Of a stretch of 64,000 bases of DNA, positions 51,085 through 59,505 are shown one piece after another. Numbering within the stretch: position 1 is the stretch's first letter; each line of letters begins with the position of its first letter. Under the pieces are notes generated by a model. That model was not told the origin of the DNA and made no database searches. It saw nothing but the letters and a program-made list of their open reading frames with translations. This DNA is from Halorussus salinus. GTDB lineage: Archaea; Halobacteriota; Halobacteria; Halobacteriales; Haladaptataceae. The stretch is from assembly GCF_004765815.2 (NCBI RefSeq), contig NZ_ML974127.1, positions 1,342,927 through 1,406,926 on the forward strand, given 5' to 3'. Made by a program: the position numbers and the translations under genes.

Positions 51085-51987
51085 TCAGAAGTTCGAGACG
51101 ACTTCCGCCATACAGCCGTCGCCCGGTTCGTGGTACGAGAAGTGGTCGGACACGTAATCGACGTTGTGGTCGTCGTAGTTCGCGGGAGGAGTGCCTTCAC
51201 AGCCCTCCTCGCCGACCGCCGAATCGAACTCGCCGGTGGAGTAGGCCCAGTTCAGCACGCTGTCGTCGGACTTCCAGTAGTTGTCCACCGACTTGGCGGC
51301 GGCCGCGATGTCGTCGCCGTACTCGCCGCCGACCGCCACCGCGTCGTTGTCCGTCGCGGCACCGAGGAGCGTCGCCGACTCCACGAAGTCCGACTTGCCG
51401 AGACCGTTGAGCGCCCGGAGCGTCGCGGGGACGACCCGGCCGCCCATCGAGTGACCGACGAGTCGGATGCGCGCGCCGGTCTCCGCGCGGTAGTCGGTCA
51501 GGAAGTTGGCCAACTTCTTGCCGTTGCGCTCGGCGATGTCGGTCGTGGGCCACCAGTTGTCGGTGCTGGTGTCCGAGTCGTAGCTGAAGCCGACGACGGG
51601 GTGGTCGTAGCCGTTGTTCCGGAGCGACCGCTTCACCGTGGCGAAGTGGTCCGGGGCGTCCTCGGGCGCGACGCGCCAGCCGTGGACCGAGACGAGGATT
51701 TCGTCGGGGTTCGCCGACCCGTAGCCGGGGATGTCCCCGGCGGTGTCGTAGTCCCACTCGGTGTGGCCGTCGGTCAACTGGTCGCCGTACCACCAGTGGA
51801 TGTCGAAGTGCCCGCGGGTCGTCGCGCGCGGGAAGTCCGCGGCACCGGTGATACTGCCGTCGTCGCCCTCGAAGGCCGACGCCGACCCGACGAACCCGCC
51901 GAGGGCGACGGTTCCGGCTACTGCTCGGAGGACTCCTCGGCGACCGACGCGACCGGACGTGTCTGCGTGAGATTCTGACGAACTCAT
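51085..51987 (-). CDS. Tat-exported alpha/beta hydrolase (lipase/esterase-like)
   Basis: 300 residues. The Tat signal GRRGVLRAVAGTVALGGFVG is cleaved near SASA. The fold shows the oxyanion strand ILVSVHGWR, the nucleophile elbow LVGHSMGGRV (S180), and a likely catalytic His near the end (DHFSYHEPGDG). Similar to DUF900-type or haloarchaeal extracellular lipases. Two C-terminal cysteines (EGCEGTPP and DGCMAEV) could form a disulfide. Exported hydrolase of esters; substrate unknown. Confidence 0.86.
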   Translation of the reverse strand: MSSSESHADTSGRVGRRGVLRAVAGTVALGGFVGSASAFEGDDGSITGAADFPRATTRGHFDIHWWYGDQLTDGHTEWDYDTAGDIPGYGSANPDEILVSVHGWRVAPEDAPDHFATVKRSLRNNGYDHPVVGFSYDSDTSTDNWWPTTDIAERNGKKLANFLTDYRAETGARIRLVGHSMGGRVVPATLRALNGLGKSDFVESATLLGAATDNDAVAVGGEYGDDIAAAAKSVDNYWKSDDSVLNWAYSTGEFDSAVGEEGCEGTPPANYDDHNVDYVSDHFSYHEPGDGCMAEVVSNF

Positions 51988-52022
51988 ATTTCGGGCTTCG
52001 ACTGCGATACATTAAATTTAAT

Positions 52023-52038
52023 CGTTAGGTATCTAACG
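52023..52038. promoter_or_regulatory. CGTTAG-N4-CTAACG palindrome upstream of the hydrolase gene
   Basis: Perfect six-base arms with spacer gtat. It lies about 36-51 nt before the ATG at 51987, next to an AT-rich TATA-like stretch (attaaatttaat, about 52010-52021). It may also control the divergent gene at 52145. It has a shorter core than the TTAGG...CCTAA sites near 26-27 kb, so probably a different regulator. Confidence 0.4.
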
Positions 52039-52144
52039 TTCTCGGGATTCGACGCCGACGCAGACGAGCTGGTTCGACCCTTGATATTACCGACGCGCAT
52101 CTACCGAACCTTTTTGTATGAGCAATAGGTATGTGTTGGTAACG

Positions 52145-52540
52145 ATGAGCGCCACTCGCTCCCCGAACGTCCGCACCGCTATCGAACGCTGTCGCGTCGA
52201 AGACGCCACGCCCGTCAGCCTCGACGCGGACGCGCTTCCGACCGCGCGCGAGGAGCTTCGCGACCTCAAGCGCGAACTCGACGCCGACGACCTCGTTGCC
52301 GCCCGCGTCGTCGTTGACGCCTGCTTCGGCGAGGACTGCTCGTTCGCCACTCAAGACGAGGCCGACCGCGTGCGCGAGTACGTGCGCGCCGCGGCGTTCC
52401 TCGGAGCCAGTACGGTCACCGTCGAGTTCGACAGCGTGGGCGACGAGTCGAAGGTTCGACCCGCGCTCGCCGCTGTCGCCGAGCGCGCCAGCCGCGAGGG
52501 CGTCACCCTCGACGTGGCCGGTCCTATCACGCTCGATTGA
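52145..52540 (+). CDS. Uncharacterised haloarchaeal protein, 131 aa
   Basis: MSATRSPNVRTAIERCRVED, then REELRDLKRELDADDLVAAR and a conserved-looking VVDACFGEDCSFATQDEADR with two cysteines four residues apart, then AAFLGASTVTVEFDSVGDE. Soluble alpha/beta composition, no signal. An ATG at 52118 lies within the TATA-like region (ctttttgtatg), so the ATG at 52145 is chosen. Function unknown. Confidence 0.68.
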   Translation: MSATRSPNVRTAIERCRVEDATPVSLDADALPTAREELRDLKRELDADDLVAARVVVDACFGEDCSFATQDEADRVREYVRAAAFLGASTVTVEFDSVGDESKVRPALAAVAERASREGVTLDVAGPITLD

Positions 52541-52897
52541 GGACTTCTTGGACATATTCTCCTTTCGTAAAGACGTGTCTCAATTTACTAGAGCAGTATA
52601 TAGATTTGTCACCGGCGTACGCTCGGTAACATCGACTACCGGCAGACGCTCGGCAACACGAACCACTGTTTGGGTGGACTGAAAGGGGCCGCGCGCTCGC
52701 GGGCCGGAGGCCCGTGGTCGTCTCAGCGACCCTTCTCCGGAGTGAACGAAGTGAACGGCGGGGCTGTCGCGGGGCGCCCGCGCGCGCGCGGGGGCTTTCT
52801 GAACCGTCTTCGCTACGACCTCGGCGACAGGTGTGCCAATCGGGGCTAGAAAAATCGAATCCGAATGCTCACTTACGCCGAACGACTCCACCCACAC
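52541..52897. other. Intergenic region with an inverted-repeat-bounded element
   Basis: About 350 bases. The element at 52681-52799 occupies the middle. The left part has an AT-rich stretch (ctcaatttactagagcagtatatag) without a gene in range, and the right part leads to the methyltransferase start. Confidence 0.5.
52681..52799. repeat. GC-rich element bounded by GAAAG...CTTTC inverted ends
   Basis: Ends gaaaggggcc and gggggctttc are imperfect inverted repeats. The interior is dominated by self-complementary GC (gcgcgctcgcgggcc, gcccgcgcgcgcgcggg) and a short gtgaacgaagtgaacg. It is non-coding. It looks like the REP/MITE-type elements often seen between haloarchaeal genes and differs from copies A-D. 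Confidence 0.5.
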
Positions 52898-53611
52898 ATG
52901 GACAAGGCCGCCTTGGAGCGCCGACTCTCGCGGGTCGAGGAGTTCGCGGACCCGCGCCTCGACTTCGAGCAGTACCCCACGCCCGCGGACCTCGCGGCCC
53001 ACCTCGTCCACCTCGCCAGCGTGCAGGGCGACCTCGCTGGGGCGACCGTCGTGGACTTGGGCACCGGCACCGGGATGCTCGCGCTCGGCGCGGCGTTCTG
53101 CGACCCGGCCCGCGTGCTGGCGCTCGACCGCGACCCCGCGGCCCTCGCGCAGGCCCGCGAGAACGAGCGCCGGGTCGCGGGCGACGAGGGCGCGAGCGCG
53201 ACGGCCACGGGCGCGTCCGCGACCCGAGTCGAGTGGCTCCTCGGCGACGCGACGCGCGCGCCGCTCTGCCTCTCGGACGCGCCGGACGGTCCCGGCGCGT
53301 CCACCGACTCCACCGACGCGCCCGGCGACTGCTCGCCGGTCACGGTCCTGATGAACCCGCCGTTCGGCGCGCAGGCGGGCAACGAACACGCCGACCGCGC
53401 GTTTCTGGCGACCGCGAGCGACCTCGCGGGCGTCTCCTACTCGATTCACAACGCCGGGAGCCGGGAGTTCGTCGAGGCGTTCGCGGCCGACGAGGGCGGC
53501 GAGGTGACGCACGCCTTCCGCGCGGAACTCGAACTCCCGCGGCGGTTCGACCACCAGACCAGCGAGCGCGAGGTGCTGGACGCCGAGGTGTTCCGCGTCG
53601 AGTGGCGATAA
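52898..53611 (+). CDS. METTL5-like SAM-dependent methyltransferase
   Basis: 237 residues. The METTL5/Trm-type opening DPRLDFEQYPTPADLAAHLV is followed by the SAM motif TVVDLGTGTGMLALGAA, the acidic motif VLALDRDPAAL, and the catalytic NPPF (MNPPFGAQAGNEHADRAFL). This points to an N6-adenine methyltransferase on RNA. An Ala/Thr/Ser/Gly-rich insert of about 40 residues lies before NPPF. ATG 52865 is an alternative start 11 codons earlier; the family usually begins near KAALERRLSRVEEF. Confidence 0.85.
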   Translation: MDKAALERRLSRVEEFADPRLDFEQYPTPADLAAHLVHLASVQGDLAGATVVDLGTGTGMLALGAAFCDPARVLALDRDPAALAQARENERRVAGDEGASATATGASATRVEWLLGDATRAPLCLSDAPDGPGASTDSTDAPGDCSPVTVLMNPPFGAQAGNEHADRAFLATASDLAGVSYSIHNAGSREFVEAFAADEGGEVTHAFRAELELPRRFDHQTSEREVLDAEVFRVEWR

Positions 53612-53647
53612 CCGAACATTTTCCCGCGGGCGTTCGTGTCGGCGAGC

Positions 53648-53794
53648 ATGGACGATACCCTCGAAACGAGAGTCCGATTCGTCGGCGCTGGCCTCCAAAC
53701 GTCGCTGTTCGGACTCGGAGTGCTAGAGTACAGTTCCGCCGGGTTCGCGCTGGTTCTCCTCGGGACGCTCGTCACGCTCTGGGGGGTCGTCTGA
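53648..53794 (+). CDS. Mini membrane protein, 48 aa
   Basis: MDDTLETRVRFVGAGLQTSL at the start, then a hydrophobic run FALVLLGTLVTLWGVV to the stop codon. An ordered small protein squeezed between the methyltransferase (36 bp away) and the convergent rhomboid gene. Codon use is GC-biased as in real genes. Function unknown. Confidence 0.55.
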   Translation: MDDTLETRVRFVGAGLQTSLFGLGVLEYSSAGFALVLLGTLVTLWGVV

Positions 53795-53812
53795 CGGGAA
53801 CCAGAAGGCGAT

Positions 53813-55459
53813 TTACCGATACTTCTCGCGGGTCGCTATCTGGACGCGAGTGCCGTTCACGGCCGCGAACAGCGTCCGTTGCTGGCGCTCGATTCGGACG
53901 GGACCGAGCCGCACCGTCTCGTTGTGCGCGGGCATCTGGGCGATTCTGTGCGACGAGTTGTCGTTCATCAGTTGGAGGTAGAAGGTTCCGTTCGCCGGTT
54001 CGATTCGGAGCGACCGGTTCGCCAGCGTCGCCCCCGCAATAGCGGGTCCCGAGGCGAAGGCGTGGGTCCACTCGTCGTCGTCCGGGCCGCGGAGCCAGAC
54101 CTGATACGCCGTCCGGCCGTTTGCCGCCGACCAGCCGCGGCGTTTGACCTGCACGTCCTCGGCCCACCCGACCCCGCCGACGCGGACGCTCGTCCGGCCA
54201 GCGAACGCGAGCCGACCCTTCGAGGCCGATTGCGCCCATATCTCGCGGTCGTCGTTGACCACGATGACGCCGCTGGTCGTCACGTCGGTCGTCTCGCCGA
54301 ACATCGACACATCGATTGCCGAGACCTTCTGGTTCTGGACGCCTTCGGCGTAGGTCACGTCGTAGCCCCGAACCTCTATCGCGGGGCCGTCGCCGGGAAT
54401 GCTGGCGTCGCCGACCGTGGTGAGGTTGACCGGGACCGCAACGCCGACCATGACCGCCAGCGGGAGCAGGAGCGCGAGCAAGCCGACCTGCTGGCGCGAC
54501 ACGTCGCCGAACAGGGGCCTGCGGTCGGCCGTCGCCGCGACGGTGGTCACGACCGCGAGCGCGACGACGAAGACGACGCCCCACCCGCGGTAGAGGACGT
54601 AGGTACTCTCGCCGCGGTACCACCAGAGCGCCCACAGTGTCATCGACATCCCGAGGAGGACCCCGCCGGTCCAGAGTCGGAGCGCGCCGACGCGCTCGCG
54701 TCGCCGGTAGAGGACCGCCACCCCGAGCAGAATCCCGAGCAACAGGCCGAGGACGTGGCCCTGCACCGCGATGCCGAACCACCACGGGTCGCCGAAGCGC
54801 CGCGAGGCCGACCCGACGACGGTGGGGTCGCGCAGTGCGCGGTACGTGGTCCGAATCGCCTCTTGGCCCGTCACCGCGACGACGGTCATCAGGGGGTACC
54901 GGACCAGCGCGAACCCGACGAACGCGAACGCGACGCCCGAGAAGCCGATGATGGGACCCCACGCGAAGATGCTGGTCGCCAGTCCGACGAGCGCGACGCC
55001 CGCCGGGAAGACGACGAACGCCCGAACCCACGGGTTCGAGGTCCGCGAGAAGAAGGGGTTCTCGCCGCGCTTCGACGGGAAGTGCCCGAAGAAGTACTCC
55101 GCCAGCGGCGCGACCGCCAGCGTCGTCGTGAGGTTGCCGACGAGGTGGCCCGGCCCGGTGTGGGAGAACGGCGCGAGGAGCCACCCGGTCGGGTAGAGGT
55201 ACGACCACGACGAGAACGGGAGCGTCACGGGGTTGCGCCAGTTGCTCGCGCCCCCTTGAACGAACAGGTACACCGCCAACACGCCCACCACCGAGACGAG
55301 CGTGCCCCACGGCACCCCCAGCAGGAACCGCGAGCGCAGACGGCGACCCCACTCGCCCGCCGGGGCGTCAAGTCGCCGGACCAGCGCGAGCGACAGCGCC
55401 ACGGCGACCGGAATCGCGACCTGCGCTGGCGCGGGCAACCACGGGGGCAACTGAACCAT
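53813..55459 (-). CDS. Rhomboid-family intramembrane serine protease with C-terminal extracellular domain
   Basis: 548 residues. The rhomboid core (about 50-250) has S174 in IIGFSGVAFAF and H235 in VQGHVLGLLLG, the dyad for cleaving substrates within the membrane. The loop motif FSHTGPGHLVGNL corresponds to the family's H...HLxxN element. Three or more extra helices follow (260-360), then an exported beta-rich domain of about 190 residues with tyrosine and Asn-X-Ser/Thr sites. The extension is unusual for rhomboids. Start MVQLPPWLPAP at 55459. Confidence 0.87.
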   Translation of the reverse strand: MVQLPPWLPAPAQVAIPVAVALSLALVRRLDAPAGEWGRRLRSRFLLGVPWGTLVSVVGVLAVYLFVQGGASNWRNPVTLPFSSWSYLYPTGWLLAPFSHTGPGHLVGNLTTTLAVAPLAEYFFGHFPSKRGENPFFSRTSNPWVRAFVVFPAGVALVGLATSIFAWGPIIGFSGVAFAFVGFALVRYPLMTVVAVTGQEAIRTTYRALRDPTVVGSASRRFGDPWWFGIAVQGHVLGLLLGILLGVAVLYRRRERVGALRLWTGGVLLGMSMTLWALWWYRGESTYVLYRGWGVVFVVALAVVTTVAATADRRPLFGDVSRQQVGLLALLLPLAVMVGVAVPVNLTTVGDASIPGDGPAIEVRGYDVTYAEGVQNQKVSAIDVSMFGETTDVTTSGVIVVNDDREIWAQSASKGRLAFAGRTSVRVGGVGWAEDVQVKRRGWSAANGRTAYQVWLRGPDDDEWTHAFASGPAIAGATLANRSLRIEPANGTFYLQLMNDNSSHRIAQMPAHNETVRLGPVRIERQQRTLFAAVNGTRVQIATREKYR

Positions 55460-55588
55460 ACTGCGTGTTTTTGTCCAGCACGATATAAATGGGTGGCTGG
55501 ATTCGACGGGCCGCGAGTCGCCCGCCTCGGAGCTGACAGCCGAGCATAGTTATTAAAACTTAAACTTTTAGAGCCACGAAAATATCGC

Positions 55589-55957
55589 GTGTACGACGTA
55601 CGAGTCGATTCCGAATCGGACACCCTGTACCTCACGCTAGATGGCAAACTGTCGGACGACGAGATGAAAGCCGCACGCGACGACGTAGTCGAAGCTCTCG
55701 GGAAACTGCCCGAGGGCTTCGATATGATAAACGATATCTCGACGTTCTCGCCGCCGTCGCCCGACGCGGCCCAACCCATCAAGGACGCCCAACAGAAGAT
55801 TCTGGACAACGATGTCGGCACCGTCGTCCGCGTCGTCACCGACGACACGAGTACGGTGGTCCGGCGCGCCTTCGAGCGCCGCTCGGAGGACGTGGGCTAC
55901 GAGGGCGAGACCGCCGAGTCGGTCGAGGAGGCCGAACGACTCCTCGGTCTGGCCTGA
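55589..55957 (+). CDS. STAS/SpoIIAA-like domain protein
   Basis: 122 residues from GTG. Pattern VRVDSESDTLYLTLDGKLSD, then VVEALGKLPEGFDMINDIST, VGTVVRVVTDDTSTVVRRAF and ESVEEAERLLG: an alpha/beta SpoIIAA/STAS-like fold (one-domain regulator or lipid binder). The TATA-like tttaaacttttag region lies about 25 nt before the GTG. Role unknown. Confidence 0.72.
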   Translation: MYDVRVDSESDTLYLTLDGKLSDDEMKAARDDVVEALGKLPEGFDMINDISTFSPPSPDAAQPIKDAQQKILDNDVGTVVRVVTDDTSTVVRRAFERRSEDVGYEGETAESVEEAERLLGLA

Positions 55958-56047
55958 GCGGGCGGGTCGCCCGAGGCGAACGCTCCCCACGGCCGCCGAG
56001 AACGTGCTTCCGTAATGTTGAAACGCACAAAGCCAGAACTGAGGGGT

Positions 56048-56332
56048 ATGGAACTACGGGTTGCCGAGAAGGCCGACGACGAACTCTCTATCGAAATCGC
56101 CGGGGAGGACCACACGTTCATGAACGTGCTGAAAGGCACCCTCCTCGAACACGAGGGCGTCGCGGCCGCGACGTACGACATGAACCCCGAGCAGTCGGGC
56201 GGACAGACCGAACCCATCCTGACCATCAAGACCGAGGGCGGCACCGACCCCCTCGACGCGCTGGAGGACGCTACCGGCGACATCAAGGACAAAACCGCGG
56301 CCTTCCGCGACGCCTACGAGAGCGCGGTCTGA
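56048..56332 (+). CDS. rpoL: DNA-directed RNA polymerase subunit L (Rpo11)
   Basis: 94 residues. [45 protein letters not shown] and [20 protein letters not shown] are diagnostic of the Rpb11/Rpo11 assembly-platform subunit, which pairs with RpoD (Rpo3). Internal ATG at 56048 is the family start; the frame from 56015 adds 11 residues not found in the family. Single gene; a gaggctctttt T-run follows the stop codon. Confidence 0.94.
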   Translation: MELRVAEKADDELSIEIAGEDHTFMNVLKGTLLEHEGVAAATYDMNPEQSGGQTEPILTIKTEGGTDPLDALEDATGDIKDKTAAFRDAYESAV

Positions 56333-56511
56333 GGCTCTTTTCGTCGTTCGCGCCGTTCGTTTCGTTCGTTCCGACGGCGACGCCGGATTTCGAGTGTGAG
56401 CGCGAGCCGCCGTCAGACGCCGAATAAGCCGGACTTAACTGCCGTAATCCGGCACAGAACCCCGAAACGGTCGCGGCCGTTTATTGGCGCAGTCGGAAAA
56501 CGCTTGGTCGC

Positions 56512-57282
56512 ATGAGAACACGCGCAGTAGTTTTAGCGACACTCGTACTGCTCGCCGGGACCTCCTCGGCGCTCGCGGCGACGCCGAACGCGCACGACGC
56601 CAGCGCCGCGACCGCCGACGCCGCCGGGGCGGCCGATGGCTCCTCGGCGGTTCAAGACGACGCGGCCAACCAGAGCTACCAGTACCAAAATCTCACGATA
56701 GAGAACCTCACGATGACGAACGTCTCGGTCCAGCAGGCCGTGCTGAACGAGACGGAACTCGACCGAGGAGTCAACGGAACCCAGTCGCTGGGCACCGCCA
56801 GCGCGACGAACCTGACCGTGGTGAACGCCTCGTTCGAGGACGTGACCCTGCTGAACGTCACCATCCGGAACCAGACCGTCGCCGAGCAGTTGTTCGGCGA
56901 GACGCCGCCCGAGAGCGAGAACGCGACCGTCGAGAACGCGACGCTCTCGGAGACCGGCATCGAGACGCTGTTCGTCGAGACCGGTAGCCTCGGTAGCGCG
57001 GAGGTCAACAACGTCCGGACGGCCTTCTCGCCCGGCGGCGTCGGCGCGGGCGACCCCGTCGAGGGCCAGCCGACCGTCGAAGTCGAGAACATGACCGTCG
57101 GGAGCGCGACCCTCGACAGCATCGAAGCCGACGAAGTGAGCATCGAGAACGCCTCGGCCGGAATCGGCCTCGTCGGCGGCGGCGGCCTCGGCGGGATGGG
57201 GAGCGAGACCACGACCGCGGGCGACGCCGCTGGCAACGAGACCGGCACCACGACCGCCGCACTCGCGGCCATCGAGAAGTAA
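56512..57282 (+). CDS. Exported repeat protein with many N-glycosylation sequons
   Basis: 256 residues. A Sec signal (RAVVLATLVLLAGTSSALA) is followed by a stretch of short hydrophobic repeats resembling pentapeptide/right-handed beta-helix repeats (YQNLTIENLTMTNVSVQQAV, LTVVNASFEDVTLLNVTIRN). I count 15 Asn-X-Ser/Thr sites. A Gly-rich segment (GLVGGGGLGGMGS) and a Thr-rich tail end the protein. No membrane anchor is obvious. A TATA-like gtttattgg lies about 30 nt upstream. Surface or extracellular role inferred. Confidence 0.8.
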   Translation: MRTRAVVLATLVLLAGTSSALAATPNAHDASAATADAAGAADGSSAVQDDAANQSYQYQNLTIENLTMTNVSVQQAVLNETELDRGVNGTQSLGTASATNLTVVNASFEDVTLLNVTIRNQTVAEQLFGETPPESENATVENATLSETGIETLFVETGSLGSAEVNNVRTAFSPGGVGAGDPVEGQPTVEVENMTVGSATLDSIEADEVSIENASAGIGLVGGGGLGGMGSETTTAGDAAGNETGTTTAALAAIEK

Positions 57283-57591
57283 CGTTTCGAGGAGACCGAC
57301 TGCGGTCCGTCGTCCGCCGAAACGAATCCGCGGTCGGCAACTCGTTTTTCGCGACGCGCAGTAGAAATCCGACGACCCACGACCTGACTGGCGGGTCGTC
57401 GAAAGGGTCGTTTGGAAATCGACGCTCCGAGCGGTGGGACGGTCCTCAGACCGTGGAGTCACCGCTACCGCACGGGCGGCAGTACCAAGCGAACGTGCTG
57501 AATCCGAACATCGTCTGTCACCTCCGTTTCGCTATCTCGGACATTTAACTCAAAATTATTTCTTTAGAGTTTTAACAAGTTCACAGAGAAA
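57283..57591. other. Intergenic region, no gene seen
   Basis: About 310 bases between two convergent genes. It holds an imperfect inverted repeat around ctggcgggtcgtcg, and an AT-rich patch (ttaactcaaaattatttctttagagttttaac) at about 57546-57577 that probably ends transcription of hisF. Confidence 0.45.
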
Positions 57592-58407
57592 TCAAATTCG
57601 AACCGGCACGTCGCGCTCGTCCAGATACTCCTTGACCTCCCGAATCGAGTACTCGCCGAAGTGGAAGATGGAGGCGGCGAGTCCGGCGTCCGCGCCAGCC
57701 TCCGTGAAAACCTCGTACATGTCCTCGGGACCGCCACAGCCCGAGGAGGCGATGACCGGCGTGTCCACGGCGTCACAGACCGCCTTGGTCAGCGGGATGT
57801 CGTAGCCGTCCTTGGTGCCGTCGGCGTCGATGGAGTTGACGAACAACTCGCCAGCGCCGCGCTCCTCGGCCTCCGCGGCCCACTCCACCACGTCGAGGTC
57901 GGTGCCCTCGCGGCCGCCCTTGACGGTACACTCGAACCAGCAGGACTCGCCGTCCACTTGGACGTAGTGTTCGCCCTCCTCGTCGTAGCGCCGCTCGGCG
58001 TCCACGGAGATGACGATGCACTGGCTTCCGAAGGCATCGGCACCCTCGGTGATGAGGTCGGGGTTCGCTATCGCGCCGGAGTTGATAGAGACCTTGTCGG
58101 CCCCCGCGCGCAGGGTTTCCTTGATGTCGGCTTTCGTCCGGATGCCGCCGCCGACCGTGAGCGGGATGAAAATCTCGTCGGCCACGTCCTCGACGACGTT
58201 GAGCATCGTCTCGCGCCCGTCGGCGCTCGCGGTGATATCGAGGAAGACGAACTCGTCGGCTCCGGCCTCGTTGTACCGGCGGGCCATCTCCACCGGGTCG
58301 CCGGTGTATTCGAGGTCCTCGAAGTTGACGCCGGTGTAGACCGCGGGGTTCCCGTCGTCGTCCAAGTCCACGTCGATGCACGGGATGATGCGCTTGGTGA
58401 GAGTCAT
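57592..58407 (-). CDS. hisF: Imidazole glycerol phosphate synthase subunit HisF
   Basis: 271 residues, complete TIM barrel. Histidine biosynthesis: with HisH-derived ammonia it converts PRFAR to IGP and AICAR. Catalytic D12 (IIPCIDVD) and D136 (VISVDA) are present, with phosphate motifs [11 protein letters not shown] and [13 protein letters not shown] and the [17 protein letters not shown] segment. The start [10 protein letters not shown] at 58407 matches the family; upstream in-frame residues do not. No other his gene is adjacent. Confidence 0.95.
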   Translation of the reverse strand: MTLTKRIIPCIDVDLDDDGNPAVYTGVNFEDLEYTGDPVEMARRYNEAGADEFVFLDITASADGRETMLNVVEDVADEIFIPLTVGGGIRTKADIKETLRAGADKVSINSGAIANPDLITEGADAFGSQCIVISVDAERRYDEEGEHYVQVDGESCWFECTVKGGREGTDLDVVEWAAEAEERGAGELFVNSIDADGTKDGYDIPLTKAVCDAVDTPVIASSGCGGPEDMYEVFTEAGADAGLAASIFHFGEYSIREVKEYLDERDVPVRI

Positions 58408-58880
58408 TTCGTTAGTCGTGACTTCGGACGAGGGCGGTTTCACGGTTTCGACTGCGGCAGGTGGTTGAAGCGGAGGGAGGGCAGTTTCCGCTCGAAGGAC
58501 CGTTCACTCTGGCGCGCGCTGGCGCGGCCTCGTGCCGCGCCATCGGCGCGTGAGGGCCGAGTAGCGCAGTGGAGTGAAGCGACCGAGGCTTGCGAGACGC
58601 GACTTGTCTCGCTGATCTGCGAACGTCGTTCGCAGACAACGCAGACGGCTGGGGAGGCGTGAGGTCCGCGGTCGCGGTGTCGTGCGGTATGATAGGCGTC
58701 GGCAACAACTCGCCGTGCGGTTGCGGTGCCGTCTGCTGTGCGGGCGCGGTAAACTTCTCAGCGTCGGCGATAGCTCGTTCCGACTCAACTCCCCCGCTTT
58801 CACGAAACTCGAAATCCATCTCACGCTAACCCACACACTCGAATCCAAAGTTTCAGGACTCCGCCACCCGAATTCCCGCC
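58408..58880. other. Intergenic region with a dispersed repeat
   Basis: About 470 bases between hisF and the EthD-like gene. Copy C of the dispersed repeat takes the middle (58500-58690). The remainder has no protein-like frame; small open frames here arise from the repeat. Confidence 0.55.
58500..58690 (+). repeat. Dispersed intergenic repeat, copy C
   Basis: cactctggcgcgcgctggcg, then gtgagggccgagtagcgcag, tggagtgaagcgaccgag, a hairpin insert (ctgcgaacgtcgttcgcag), aacgcagacggctggggagg and gcggtcgcggtg. Strongest match to copy B (7868-8008), with a roughly 50-base insert. Non-coding. Confidence 0.7.
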
Positions 58881-59210
58881 ATGACCTGCAAGATGGTGAT
58901 TCTCGCTGTCCGAGACGACGAGGAGTTCACCCACGACGAGTGCATCGACTACATGCACGAGGAGCACGCGCCTCTCGTCAACGACCTGCCGAACCTGCAG
59001 CGGTACACCTCCTCGCTCCCGGCGAATCCCGAGTACGTGGACTACGACTACATCGCCCAACTCCGCTTCGAGGGTCCCGAGGAGATGGACGAAGCGTTCT
59101 CCTCGGAACAGGGCCAGACGGTGCAGGACGACGCGGCGTCGTTCCTCGACATGGAAGCCTCCGAGATGATTTCGACGGTCGGCGAGACGGTCCACTTCGA
59201 GGCCGAGTAG
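58881..59210 (+). CDS. EthD-like dimeric alpha-beta barrel protein
   Basis: 109 residues. MVILAVRDDEEFTHDECIDY, MHEEHAPLVNDLPNLQRYTS, and DYIAQLRFEGPEEMDEAFSS show the EthD/ferredoxin-like layout, including the H-P/L-pair typical of small monooxygenase-like barrels. Role unknown; EthD relatives join oxygenase or degradative pathways, but no such genes are adjacent. Confidence 0.8.
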   Translation: MTCKMVILAVRDDEEFTHDECIDYMHEEHAPLVNDLPNLQRYTSSLPANPEYVDYDYIAQLRFEGPEEMDEAFSSEQGQTVQDDAASFLDMEASEMISTVGETVHFEAE

Positions 59211-59329
59211 GTCGGGATGGTAGCCTGTTTCGTGGAGTAGAGGGATTCGAGAAAGCGGGGCGGAGAGGGGCTGACTGCAGGCTCGAACTTTGTTGGACCG
59301 AAAACAGGGAGAAGCTAGCGTCAGGCTTG

Positions 59330-59480
59330 AGCAAAGGAGTCTCCCGCAACCGCACCGCTACGGCGAGCCTCCCGCCTCCCCAACCGCTTGCGGTCCTCGG
59401 CCATAGGCCTGCGGTCCTCAGCCCTCGCACGACGATAGCGCGCCACGAGGGCGCGCCTGCGCGCGCCGGACCGAAATTTC
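59330..59480 (-). repeat. Dispersed intergenic repeat, copy D (inverted)
   Basis: On the minus strand: ggcgcgcgcaggcgcgccc, gcgagggctgaggaccg, then gcaagcggttggggagg and gtgcggttgcgggagac. It is more diverged than copies B and C but keeps the same order of blocks. With its flanks it fills the 59211-59505 gap. Confidence 0.55.
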
Positions 59481-59505
59481 CGTATCGCGCTAATCGACCG
59501 ATTCC

